DNA of 7,816 nucleotides from Desulfobacterales bacterium (GTDB taxonomy: Bacteria; Desulfobacterota; Desulfobacteria; Desulfobacterales; ETH-SRB1): NCBI GenBank assembly GCA_030669465.1, contig DAOVDN010000045.1:1-7816 (forward strand), written 5' to 3'. This document shows, in pieces, positions 1 through 6,694 of this stretch. The notes below the pieces were generated by a model. That model ran no database searches and was not told the origin of the DNA. It was given only the letters and a program-made list of their open reading frames with translations. A program made the translations under genes and the position numbers. How positions within the stretch are numbered: the stretch's first letter is position 1; the number at the start of each line of letters is the position of its first letter.

Positions 1-205
1 CTGTCAAAAGATCTTTTTTAATAGGTGAATGATTATTTTAGAACTGAAATCAGTTAGAAGAGTTATTAAAGCACATGAAGTACAATTGGTTAATTACCTT
101 GTTGCCACGGGAAAGCCTGTTGGTCTTATTCTTAACTTTGGGGAAAGGAAAGTTGAGGTTAAACGTAAAATCAAGGATTTAAAAAATAAGAGATCAACAG
201 GATGA
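1..205 (+). pseudogene. 3' remnant of a GxxExxY-family gene, frame broken
   Basis: From position 29 a 58-codon frame runs to a TGA at 203-205. It contains IILELKSV, then KAHEVQLVNYL, then GKPVGLILNFG, in the order and spacing of the C-terminal half of GxxExxY proteins, a small PD-(D/E)xK-like family of unknown function. The ELK would be the ExK part of the nuclease-like core. An in-frame TGA (26-28) lies directly before the ATG, and the N-terminal half, including the family's name motif, is not in this frame. The bases just left of it read as SFLIGE in one other frame and as KDLF in another, which resembles the expected DL..xxE stretch split by small indels near the six-T run at 14-19 and at 28-32. 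I infer a decayed or frameshifted gene entering from the left edge. A sequencing error or a short intact protein starting at 29 cannot be excluded. Confidence 0.55.
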
Positions 206-236
206 AAAAAATTATCATGTCAATCCTGTTTATCCT
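196..236. repeat. CAGGAT / ATCCTGT interspersed repeat with inverted arms
   Basis: AACAGGAT at 196-203 is the exact complement of ATCCTGTT at 223-230, giving an 8-bp stem around a 19-base A/T-rich loop. A second ATCCTGT follows at 9-base spacing (232-238 region). Short ATCCTGT runs of this kind commonly flank GxxExxY genes in environmental bacteria (recalled, not checked). There is no clear T-tract, so I do not call it a terminator. It covers the last codons of the broken upstream gene. Confidence 0.5.
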
Positions 237-311
237 GTCAAAAAAATAGTTGAACTATTACCTTTACTTTATTCCCAGACGCTTGCTTCCGGACATTTGT
301 TTGATTCTTCA

Positions 312-341
312 TTGACAAATCTAATTATTTATGACTAAATT
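312..341 (+). promoter_or_regulatory. sigma70-type promoter candidate for the HesB-like selenoprotein
   Basis: A perfect TTGACA lies at 312-317 and TAAATT (4 of 6 matches to the -10 consensus) at 336-341, with an 18-base spacer in AT-rich sequence. Transcription would start about 45-50 bases before the ATG at 395. No other promoter-like pair is obvious between 206 and 394, and the stretch holds no gene. Confidence 0.45.
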
Positions 342-394
342 AACTTTTTTAATTTGAGGTCTCGCGCACTGATTTTTATTAACAGGAGGATATT

Positions 395-709
395 ATGATT
401 GAGGTAACAGAATCAGCGACAACGCAGATTGCTGAATATTTTAAAGGCAGAGAAGTTTCACCTATCAGAATCTTTTTGAACGAAGGGGGATGAGGCGGTC
501 CTTCCTTTGCAATGGCTCTGGATGAGCCAAAAGATACCGATAATGTTTATGACATCGACAATTTTAAGTACGTTGTAAACAAGGATTTCATGGATAAGGT
601 AAAACCTATAAAAGTGGATTTTAACTATTATGGTTTTAAGATTACCTCAAATATAGATCTCAAATCAAGATGCTCAAGCTGCAGCACCACAGGTTCCTGC
701 TGTTCCTAA
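395..709 (+). CDS. HesB/IscA-like selenoprotein (TGA codon 33 read as selenocysteine)
   Basis: The gene has 104 codons from an ATG five bases after a strong AGGAGG (384-389) to a TAA at 707-709. It is one continuous frame except for TGA at 491-493 (codon 33). Both sides match an A-type Fe-S carrier: RIFLNEGG before the TGA and GGPSFAMALDEPKDTD after it, corresponding to the IscA segment with GC-SG followed by LDEP and an Asp. The TGA sits at the first of the three conserved IscA cysteines (Cys35 in E. coli IscA). The C-terminal Cys-x-Cys pair is replaced by a Cys-rich tail, Cys93, Cys96, Cys102 and Cys103. The length fits the family (about 107). HesB-like selenoproteins are a known bacterial family with no established function. 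Iron-sulfur or metal binding, or a redox role, is inference. Starting at the internal ATG 512 would lose the conserved strand and has no good ribosome site. The main alternative is a pseudogene with a nonsense mutation. Confidence 0.85.
513..529 (+). promoter_or_regulatory. candidate bacterial SECIS hairpin for UGA 491-493
   Basis: TGGCTC (513-518) pairs with GAGCCA (524-529) in a perfect 6-bp stem closed by the loop TGGAT (519-523). The loop begins 25 bases after the UGA and has G at its second and third positions. Bacterial SECIS elements lie inside the coding sequence just after the UGA, with a small apical loop carrying a G in its first two positions, bound by SelB. A possible lower clamp is CGGT (496-499) with ACCG (536-539). 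The fold was judged by eye. Confidence 0.6.
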
Positions 710-1305
710 GCAGCGTTACGCCCTTCCGAGCATGGAATACAGATGAGCTTGCCGTTTTCAACGGCAACCATCTTTGTCGACATGGTCATCTCACCACACT
801 TTGCGCAGGGTTCGGAACGCGCCAGGGGTGCGTAGGGCGGCATGAGAAATTCTACCTCGTTTGTAGAGAAGACCTCATCAAATGGCCTTGAAAGAAGATC
901 TGTTGCTTTTAACAGCTTATGACGCCATTTTTCCTTTTCGGTTGCAGTGCCTGCAGAAATGGCTTCATCGAGCAGAGCGAATTCTTCTTTGCGCTTACCA
1001 TTATAGCTGTAATATTTTTTGCGGGAAAAGCGATAAGCCCTTTTGTCTAACCGGTTAAGGATTGTGTATGCGTTTTTTCCGTAATTCTTAATGAGAAGGT
1101 TGCCCTTACCTGTTGTGGTGCCCAGAAGTACCTGGAGTGCATCAATTGCACAGGAATCGTTTTCGCAGATGGCTACCACCTCTTCGTCTTTTGACCGCTT
1201 GAGCTTAAGAAGACTTATAGCCTCTTTTGCAACCAGATAGCCGTAAACAAGACCGGGACAGAGATGTCCATGGAATGTGATGCATTGAAGCAAATCTTCC
1301 GGCAT
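706..1305 (-). CDS. FmdE-family protein with C-terminal zinc ribbon
   Basis: The 199-residue product has the FmdE core motif FHGHLCPGLVYG at residues 11-22, then ENDSCAIDALQ (48-58) and GTTTGKGNL (62-70). A C-terminal ribbon follows with Cys167-x2-Cys170 and Cys189-x2-Cys192. FmdE was named as a subunit associated with molybdenum formylmethanofuran dehydrogenase, but bacterial stand-alone members have no firm function. The His/Cys residues of the first motif and the ribbon cysteines are expected to bind zinc. I chose the ATG at 1303-1305 because it puts the family motif about ten residues in. The frame stays open upstream to a TTG at 1389, but those 28 codons read through an A/T repeat and look non-coding. 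No good ribosome site precedes 1305. The TAG stop overlaps the stop of the convergent selenoprotein gene. No other formylmethanofuran or C1 genes are present. Confidence 0.85.
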   Translation of the reverse strand: MPEDLLQCITFHGHLCPGLVYGYLVAKEAISLLKLKRSKDEEVVAICENDSCAIDALQVLLGTTTGKGNLLIKNYGKNAYTILNRLDKRAYRFSRKKYYSYNGKRKEEFALLDEAISAGTATEKEKWRHKLLKATDLLSRPFDEVFSTNEVEFLMPPYAPLARSEPCAKCGEMTMSTKMVAVENGKLICIPCSEGRNAA

Positions 1306-1336
1306 ATTGGTTTTTGTATTTTTCGAGTTTTCCACT

Positions 1337-1438
1337 AAATTTAGGAATTGAGGGATTCGGGAATTTAGGAATTTAGGAATTGAAATCAATAGAATACCTT
1401 CAATTTCTCAATTCCTCAATCCCTAAATTCCCTAATTC
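1337..1438. repeat. imperfect inverted array of 7-8 base GGAATTNA units
   Basis: Positions 1337-1386 are units such as GGAATTTA and GGAATTGA read on the plus strand. Positions 1399-1438 are the complementary units (CAATTCCT, CTAAATTC) in the opposite orientation. The two arms of roughly 40-50 bases could fold into a long imperfect hairpin around a short centre near 1387-1398. The right arm abuts the stop codon of the cobA-hemD gene (1439-1441), and the left arm lies about 30 bases before the start of the FmdE gene, so the structure separates the two minus-strand genes. It might act as a transcript-stabilising or attenuating hairpin, but there is no classical GC stem plus T-tract. Confidence 0.75.
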
Positions 1439-2971
1439 TTATTTACCATAGTGCTTCTGAATAGCTTCGCATAATCCTGGTATGGTAAAAGATTCCGCAG
1501 TGATGTGAACATCAAAACCCAGCTTTCTTGCAGTTTCAGTAGTTATTGGACCTATGCTTGCAATGGTAACGCCGCTCATCAGGGTTCCGAGCTTTTCAGG
1601 TGGTAGAATGGCATGGAAGTTTTTTACGGTAGATGAGCTTGTAAATGTTATAAGGTCTATTGTTCCTTCTTCGAGCCGCTTTAACAGAAGATCGGCATTA
1701 TCGCGAACCTCTTTAGTGCGATATGCGGTTATTTCATCAACTACAGCTCCCATCTTTGTCAATTCAACAGGAAGAACAGGCCTTGCTTCTTTTGCGCGTG
1801 GAAGAAGTATCCTTTTTCCCTCTATATTCTCCTTTTCAAATGCTTCAACAATTGACTCTGCCCTGTAGGTTTTTGGGATGATATCGCTTTTTAGCCCAAA
1901 ATCAAAAAGCCTTTTTGCGGTTGCAGGGCCGATGGCTGCTGTGCGCAAATTACTTAAGGCGCGCACATCCATATTTTTTGCAAAAAGTCGCTCAAAAAAG
2001 AAATTCACACCATTTACACTGGTAAATACCAGCCAATCGTAAGAGGAAATACTTTCGATTGCCGTATCAAGAGACTTCCAATTATCCGGAGGAATGACTT
2101 TTATGGTAGGACATTCCAAACACTCCGCTCCAAGATCAGAAAGAAGCCTAACCAGTTCGCTTGCCTGTTCCCGGGCCCTGGTTACAACGATTCTTTTTCC
2201 CATCAGGGGCCTGTTTTCAAACCATTTCATTCTTTCTCTTAAGCTTACAACCTTGCCTACAACGATAATGGCGGGAGCTTTGAGACCGGCTGATTTCACC
2301 TGTTCAATAATTGTATCAAGCGTTCCCGTAACAGTGACCTGTCTTGGCGTTGTCCCCCAGCGAACCAGAGCAACAGGTGTGTCGGGGCGCATTCCATGAT
2401 TAACGAGCTGACCGGTAATATGCGGAAGGTTATTAACTCCCATCAAAAATACGATGGTGCCCATACCCTTTGCAAGCGATGCCCAGTTGATATCTGATTC
2501 TTTCTTGGTTGGATCTTCATGGCCTGTGACAAAGGCAAGAGTGGATGTGAATCGTCTGTGGGTTAGCGGGATTCCCGCATAGGCAGGGGCTGCTATGGCG
2601 GAAGTGACGCCAGGTACAATTTCAAAAGGTATTTTTTCTTTGATCAGCGCTTCTGCCTCTTCTCCGCCACGGCCGAATATAAATGGGTCGCCTCCTTTAA
2701 GCCGTGTAACCGTCAACCCGGATTTTGCCTTTTCCGCTATAAGAAGGCTGATTCTATCCTGGGGCAGAGTGTGATTTCCCCCTTTTTTACCAACATATAT
2801 AATTTCAGCGCTCTTTTGTGCATATTTTAAAAGAGCCGGCGATGCAAGATAATCATATATTAAAACATCTGCGCGCTTGATACATTCCAGGCCTTTTACT
2901 GTAATCAATCCCGGATCACCGGGTCCTGCACCGACCAGATAAACTTTACCTTTTATACTTTTCATATCCAT
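1439..2971 (-). CDS. cobA-hemD: uroporphyrinogen-III C-methyltransferase / uroporphyrinogen-III synthase fusion
   Basis: The 510-residue cytoplasmic protein has two domains. Residues 8-250 are a SAM-dependent uroporphyrinogen III methyltransferase, with VYLVGAGPGDPGL (10-22), LKGGDPFIFGRGGEE (91-105) and PGVTSAIAAPAYAGIPLTHR (120-139). Residues 256-510 are uroporphyrinogen III synthase, with GKRIVVTRAREQA, the WLVFTSVNGV strand (313-322), AAIGPATA (345-352) and ITFTSSSTV (441-449). The synthase closes hydroxymethylbilane into uroporphyrinogen III, and the methyltransferase makes precorrin-2, the precursor of siroheme, cobalamin and the alternative heme route. The CysG oxidase/chelatase domain is absent, so precorrin-2 oxidation must be encoded elsewhere. 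The ATG at 2969-2971 overlaps the hemC stop as TGATG. A TTG at 2974 and an ATG at 2965 (with AGG about eight bases upstream) are alternatives. It follows hemC, the previous step. Confidence 0.95.
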   Translation of the reverse strand: MDMKSIKGKVYLVGAGPGDPGLITVKGLECIKRADVLIYDYLASPALLKYAQKSAEIIYVGKKGGNHTLPQDRISLLIAEKAKSGLTVTRLKGGDPFIFGRGGEEAEALIKEKIPFEIVPGVTSAIAAPAYAGIPLTHRRFTSTLAFVTGHEDPTKKESDINWASLAKGMGTIVFLMGVNNLPHITGQLVNHGMRPDTPVALVRWGTTPRQVTVTGTLDTIIEQVKSAGLKAPAIIVVGKVVSLRERMKWFENRPLMGKRIVVTRAREQASELVRLLSDLGAECLECPTIKVIPPDNWKSLDTAIESISSYDWLVFTSVNGVNFFFERLFAKNMDVRALSNLRTAAIGPATAKRLFDFGLKSDIIPKTYRAESIVEAFEKENIEGKRILLPRAKEARPVLPVELTKMGAVVDEITAYRTKEVRDNADLLLKRLEEGTIDLITFTSSSTVKNFHAILPPEKLGTLMSGVTIASIGPITTETARKLGFDVHITAESFTIPGLCEAIQKHYGK

Positions 2972-3894
2972 CAACCTTTCAGGTCTTTCAATATTTTTTT
3001 CGCACCCATTGAAACAAGGCGATCAGCAAGCTTTATTCCTATACTCTCAGATAATTCAACAGGGCCTGAAAGAATTTCTTTTAAAACGGTTGTTCCGTCA
3101 ACATTTGCGACAAGTCCGCACAGAGTAAAAATTTTTTTCTTTATTTTTCCATGGGCTGCGATCGGGACCTGGCAACCTCCTTCAAGACGATTTAAAAAAG
3201 CGCGCTCAGCCATAACTACCGTTCTTGTTTGATAATGATCTAAAACATCAACTACATGCCCGACTTCGGGATCATTTTTCCTGATTTCAATACACAAAGC
3301 GCCCTGACCGACTGCGGGCAGCATTATATTTTCATCCAGATATTCGGTTATTCTATTTTCAAAATTAAGACGCTTTACCCCTGCGGCTGCCAGGATTATG
3401 GCGTCTATATTTTCAGTTTCAAGCTTTTTAATGCGGGTGTCAAGGTTTCCTCTTAAAGGCAATATAACAAAATCCGGTCTTGCATGTCGAAGCTGGGCAG
3501 CACGGCGAAGACTGCTGGTGCCTATCCGGGAGCCCGGCCTGAGCTCAGAGAGCAGAAGCCCTTTTTTAGAGACAAGAATATCGTTCGGGGTTTCACGTTC
3601 CGGGATTGCGCCGATACACAAGCCTTCCGGTATTTCAGCGGGCATATCCTTCATGCTGTGTACAGCAAGATCTATACTGCCGTTTAAAAGGGAGTCCTCT
3701 ATCTCTTTTACAAAAAGCCCCTTGCCGCCAACCATGGCAAGAGGCACATCAAGGATCTTATCTCCTTTTGTTTTTATGATTACAATCTCAATTTCAAGGG
3801 AAGGGTGCTTTGCTTTCAGAGCTGATTTGACCCAGTTTGCCTGCCAGAGAGCGAGTTTGCTTCCCCTTGTTCCTATTTTAATCTTTCTGTCCAT
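2971..3894 (-). CDS. hemC: hydroxymethylbilane synthase (porphobilinogen deaminase)
   Basis: The 307-residue cytoplasmic enzyme joins four porphobilinogens into hydroxymethylbilane on a covalently bound dipyrromethane cofactor. Its motifs are KIGTRGSKLALWQA (6-19), the catalytic HSMKDMP loop with Asp83 (equivalent to E. coli Asp84), GTSSLRRAAQL (125-135), LRGNLDTRI (147-155), and EGGCQVPIAAHG with cofactor-binding Cys241. The length matches the family (about 310). I chose the ATG at 3892-3894, which gives the usual N-terminus MDRKIKIGTRGSK. A longer frame to 3930 only adds residues inside the preceding gene. This ATG overlaps the TGA of the fmdB-like gene as TGATG, and the hemC stop overlaps the cobA-hemD start in the same way, so translational coupling is likely. 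There is no strong independent ribosome site. Confidence 0.97.
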   Translation of the reverse strand: MDRKIKIGTRGSKLALWQANWVKSALKAKHPSLEIEIVIIKTKGDKILDVPLAMVGGKGLFVKEIEDSLLNGSIDLAVHSMKDMPAEIPEGLCIGAIPERETPNDILVSKKGLLLSELRPGSRIGTSSLRRAAQLRHARPDFVILPLRGNLDTRIKKLETENIDAIILAAAGVKRLNFENRITEYLDENIMLPAVGQGALCIEIRKNDPEVGHVVDVLDHYQTRTVVMAERAFLNRLEGGCQVPIAAHGKIKKKIFTLCGLVANVDGTTVLKEILSGPVELSESIGIKLADRLVSMGAKKILKDLKG

Positions 3895-4124
3895 CAGTGA
3901 CCACAGCTCGAACAACTGGTAGCCGAGCACCCGCTACATGATGATGCGGAAGCAGATGATTTGATCGTTTCGCCGCTGCTCCCTTTTGTAATAAAGCCAC
4001 AGGCCGATATCAGTCTGCCTACTTTCCTGCTGTTGCACGAAGGACATTCCGGATCTGTTTTTCCAAAAACCAGGTACTCAAAATTATGACCACATTTATT
4101 ACAGCGATATTCATAGATGGGCAT
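3894..4124 (-). CDS. FmdB-family zinc-ribbon protein, first gene of the hemC operon
   Basis: The 76-residue protein begins MPIYEYRCNKCGHNFEYL and has the FmdB ribbon pattern Cys8-x2-Cys11 and Cys27-x2-Cys30, expected to bind one zinc. Residues from about 48 on form a Ser/Cys-rich low-complexity tail with six more cysteines, ending SCSSCGH. Such tails are common in FmdB proteins of anaerobic Deltaproteobacteria. The family is named after a putative regulator of the fmd operon, but its molecular role is unproven. The start is well supported by AAGGAAG seven to eight bases before the ATG. It lies just downstream of the promoter candidate and overlaps the hemC start by one base, so it is the leading gene of the tetrapyrrole operon. 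A metal-related role there is inference. Confidence 0.9.
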   Translation of the reverse strand: MPIYEYRCNKCGHNFEYLVFGKTDPECPSCNSRKVGRLISACGFITKGSSGETIKSSASASSCSGCSATSCSSCGH

Positions 4125-4156
4125 TTTAAATTCTTCCTTTTAGTTTAAAAATTAAA

Positions 4157-4185
4157 AATATAACTACTAACACCCGCAGAATCAA
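4157..4185 (-). promoter_or_regulatory. promoter candidate for the fmdB-hemC-cobA/hemD operon
   Basis: On the minus strand TTGATT (4180-4185) and TATATT (4157-4162, 5 of 6 matches to the -10 consensus) are separated by exactly 17 bases. Transcription would start near 4150, about 26 bases before the ATG. This lies between the upstream dehydrogenase gene and the operon, so the operon need not depend on read-through. Confidence 0.5.
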
Positions 4186-4216
4186 CTTGCAATCGTTAGT
4201 TTGCGTTTGGGTGCAA

Positions 4217-5527
4217 TTAAAGTCTCCAATATTTTATATTTATCTTTTCTGCCTCGGCTATGTCAAAAGTGCTCTTTAAATCCATAACAAGCGGGATTCC
4301 ATTTGAGCATAATCCGGCAATGCTTGAAAGACCAAGCTCTTTGTAATATCTGTGTATAACCGCTATAATAACAGCGTCAACTCCGGTAAGCCTGTCCAGG
4401 GTCAGCAGCTCAAGTCCGTAATACATCTGAGCTTCTTTAGCATCTGCGAGCGGATCATGCACAAGAACTTCTATGCCGTAATCTTTAAGTTCGCTTATGA
4501 TGTCCACTGCTTTTGTATTTCTAAGATCCGGGACATCTTCTTTGAAGGTAATTCCCAGAACGGCGACTTTTGAGCCATGAACCTGTTTATTTGCTCTGAT
4601 GAGCATTTTGATAGCCCGCTCCGCAATATATTTACCCATACCGTCGTTAATCCTGCGACCCGCCAATATCATTTCAGGATGATACCCCAATGATTCAGCC
4701 TTGAAAGTCAAATAATACGGATCAACCCCGATGCAATGGCCACCTACCAGGCCCGGCCTAAAGGGGAGAAAGTTCCATTTGGTCCCGGCAGCTTCAAGCA
4801 CTTCTTTGGTATCTATTCCGATTTTGTGAAAAATCATGGAAAGTTCATTCATGAGCGCTATATTTAAATCCCTCTGGGTATTTTCGATAACCTTGGCGGC
4901 CTCCGCTACTTTGATCGAAGAAGCCCGGTGAATTCCCGCCTTTACCACTCTGCCGTAGACCTTAGATAAAAGCCGGACAGTATCCTGATCCGATCCTGAA
5001 ACGATTTTTACTATATTTTCAAGTCGATGCATCTTATCTCCCGGATTTATCCGTTCAGGGGAATAGCCCACGGTAAAGTCCGCGCCGGATTTTAGGCCTG
5101 ATTCACATTCTAGAATGGGAACACAGACCTCTTCCGTAGCTCCTGGATAAACCGTTGATTCAAATACTATGCATGAACCTTTTGTCATCTGACTTCCGAC
5201 TATTGTCGAAGCTTTGCGCAACGGCTTCAAATCAGGGATGCGATATTCGTCAATGGGCGTGGGCACAGCAACAATAATCAGTCTGCATAATGAGATATCT
5301 TTTGGGTTGTCTGTGAAAAATATCCTTGTCTTGCCAAGATCTTCCTCAGAAACTTCCAACGTCCGGTCACAGCCTGATTCAAGCTCTTTAATTCTATCAG
5401 ATTTAAGATCGTAGCCAATAACTTCAAAGTGTTTTGAGAGCTGCACAGCCAAAGGAAGACCAACATATCCCAGGCCCACAACAGCAATTTTATCCTTACC
5501 CGAGCAAAGAGATTCAAATGTTATCAT
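4217..5527 (-). CDS. UDP-N-acetylhexosamine (UDP-sugar) 6-dehydrogenase, WbpO/TviB-like
   Basis: The 436-residue NAD-dependent enzyme oxidises C6 of a UDP-sugar to the uronic acid in two steps. The Rossmann motif GLGYVGLPLA is at 18-27, and the VAVPTPID strand-loop at 87-93. ESTVYPGATEE (123-133) and the helix AAKVIENTQRDLNIALMNE (210-228) form the central region. The catalytic cysteine is Cys265 in GGHCIGVDPYY, and TFKEDVPDLRNTK (327-339) marks the C-terminal UDP-binding domain. The CDRTLEV segment (53-59) and the overall pattern resemble the TviB/WbpO group, which acts on UDP-GalNAc or UDP-GlcNAc rather than UDP-glucose; the exact substrate is an inference. The length is typical. The ATG at 5527 has GAGGAA about eight bases upstream. 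No glycosyltransferase, epimerase or polymerase gene is next to it, so its glycan pathway lies outside the window. Confidence 0.9.
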   Translation of the reverse strand: MITFESLCSGKDKIAVVGLGYVGLPLAVQLSKHFEVIGYDLKSDRIKELESGCDRTLEVSEEDLGKTRIFFTDNPKDISLCRLIIVAVPTPIDEYRIPDLKPLRKASTIVGSQMTKGSCIVFESTVYPGATEEVCVPILECESGLKSGADFTVGYSPERINPGDKMHRLENIVKIVSGSDQDTVRLLSKVYGRVVKAGIHRASSIKVAEAAKVIENTQRDLNIALMNELSMIFHKIGIDTKEVLEAAGTKWNFLPFRPGLVGGHCIGVDPYYLTFKAESLGYHPEMILAGRRINDGMGKYIAERAIKMLIRANKQVHGSKVAVLGITFKEDVPDLRNTKAVDIISELKDYGIEVLVHDPLADAKEAQMYYGLELLTLDRLTGVDAVIIAVIHRYYKELGLSSIAGLCSNGIPLVMDLKSTFDIAEAEKINIKYWRL

Positions 5528-5767
5528 GTTCTATTCCTCAATCTTCGCAAATCGTGAATATTTGAAAAAAATAATTAATTTTTACATGATGATATATTTG
5601 CTGCAAAAAGACAACTGAAAAAATGGCTCAGACATGCTCGCCAAAAATGCTTTTTTACCATAGTTCAAATACATCTGCCATGCTGCACGAAGAAAAGTAA
5701 GTTTACATATTCTTTCATCTATGGTAATTTGATAAAAAAATATTAATTTCAAACAAGGGAGGCGACC
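5528..5767. other. AT-rich divergent intergenic region with a 9-bp inverted repeat
   Basis: This 240-base region separates the minus-strand dehydrogenase from the plus-strand 268-residue protein and must hold both promoters. TTACCATAG (5655-5663) is the exact complement of CTATGGTAA (5719-5727), centred near 5691, which could be paired operator half-sites or chance. A plus-strand promoter candidate is TTTACA (5702-5707), a 17-base gap and TAATTT (5725-5730), which matches the -10 consensus poorly and overlaps the right half-site. I see no convincing promoter for the minus-strand gene and no small gene. Confidence 0.35.
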
Positions 5768-6574
5768 ATGTCATTTAAAGAGAATCTTTTGAAAAAGATA
5801 AAGATCGACAAAATATCAAAGAATGTGGTTGATTCTATAGGGCCACCTGATAGCGGCCGCAAGGTTGACAAGGAAACAATGCGCCGCCTTCTTGAAATGA
5901 GCTCTTATAAAGTCAGAATGGAGCGGGATCTTGAGCTTTATATTTCGGAGGTTGATGAAGAAGGCAGAGGAAAAATCCTGGTTCTTGACAACGATCTGGC
6001 TATTTACAATACCACGGTAGAAGACGTTGCAATGCGCAAAAGTGCCACTGTCAAGGAAATGCTTAACATACGCAATATTATGAAGATATTAAGTGATGCC
6101 GATGTTGTTGTCAGCAAAAAGGAGGAATCTGTCAGAACTATGCAGAAAGGATGTATAGAAATGCTGGATCTTTCTTTTGATAAGTCCGATCTTGATGAAA
6201 TTGAAAAGGATGGCTCAGTTTCCCTGGAAAGAGGGTATGGTGACGGTGTAATTGAATGCCTTTCGCTGTTTGCCGAACTGCTCGGGTACAGATCTGCGCC
6301 AAAAGCCTTTAAAATCAGCAATCATAAAATCATTGGCCCTTTAACCAAAAAGAAGAGCGGGGAACTTGTTTTCGGCCCGATCGTCATTTACAGCATAATT
6401 CACAATTTCATAAAACTTATTGACGAGCAGATTGGAAGTTTTGACAAGGAAAAAATAGAACTAATGTACCAGATTGCAATAGGAAATGAAAAAGCTTCGA
6501 TGGAAGGGCCTTATGTCTTTCAGTACCTCAAAGAAGAGGTTATAAGGCAAAAAATTTTGACAACAGGAGAATAA
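5768..6574 (+). CDS. unrecognised 268-residue soluble protein
   Basis: I do not recognise this protein. The ATG follows a strong AGGGAGG (5756-5762) at five bases, and the frame is open to a TAA at 6572-6574 with codon use like its neighbours, so it is very likely expressed. There is no signal peptide and no clear membrane helix. The only notably hydrophobic stretch, [18 protein letters not shown] (201-218), contains His and Asn and looks like a buried helix. The N-terminus is lysine-rich (residues 4-19). Residues 35-60 and 85-130 look helical and charged, with [14 protein letters not shown] (137-150) as an acidic segment. There is one cysteine pair far apart (129 and 164) and no metal-binding or nucleotide-binding motif that I can see. 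It appears monocistronic, divergent from the dehydrogenase and convergent with the tRNA. The context gives no functional clue. Confidence 0.85.
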   Translation: MSFKENLLKKIKIDKISKNVVDSIGPPDSGRKVDKETMRRLLEMSSYKVRMERDLELYISEVDEEGRGKILVLDNDLAIYNTTVEDVAMRKSATVKEMLNIRNIMKILSDADVVVSKKEESVRTMQKGCIEMLDLSFDKSDLDEIEKDGSVSLERGYGDGVIECLSLFAELLGYRSAPKAFKISNHKIIGPLTKKKSGELVFGPIVIYSIIHNFIKLIDEQIGSFDKEKIELMYQIAIGNEKASMEGPYVFQYLKEEVIRQKILTTGE

Positions 6575-6605
6575 ACCGTTTTGTTAACATTTTTGTTCTA
6601 AATTA

Positions 6606-6683
<78 letters not shown>

Positions 6684-6694
6684 ACATAATTTTA

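Noticed and set aside
512..709. A separate 65-residue protein starting at ATG 512
   Set aside because: It begins inside a conserved IscA segment, has no ribosome site, and is the 3' part of the TGA-containing gene that starts at 395.
1306..1389. N-terminal extension of the FmdE protein from TTG 1389
   Set aside because: The extra 28 codons are a reading of the GGAATTNA repeat, use a TTG start without a ribosome site, and precede the normal family N-terminus.
3398..3922. 174-residue plus-strand frame opposite hemC
   Set aside because: It is the complement of a strongly supported gene, shows no protein-like motifs, and has no ribosome site.
3895..3930. Longer N-terminus for hemC from 3930
   Set aside because: It lies wholly within the fmdB-like gene, and the family N-terminus begins at MDRKIKIGTRG, which is coupled to the preceding stop.
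4168..4213. Hairpin between CACCC and GGGTG upstream of the fmdB-like gene
   Set aside because: The arms are short and pair only with bulges. The stretch is better explained by the promoter candidate.
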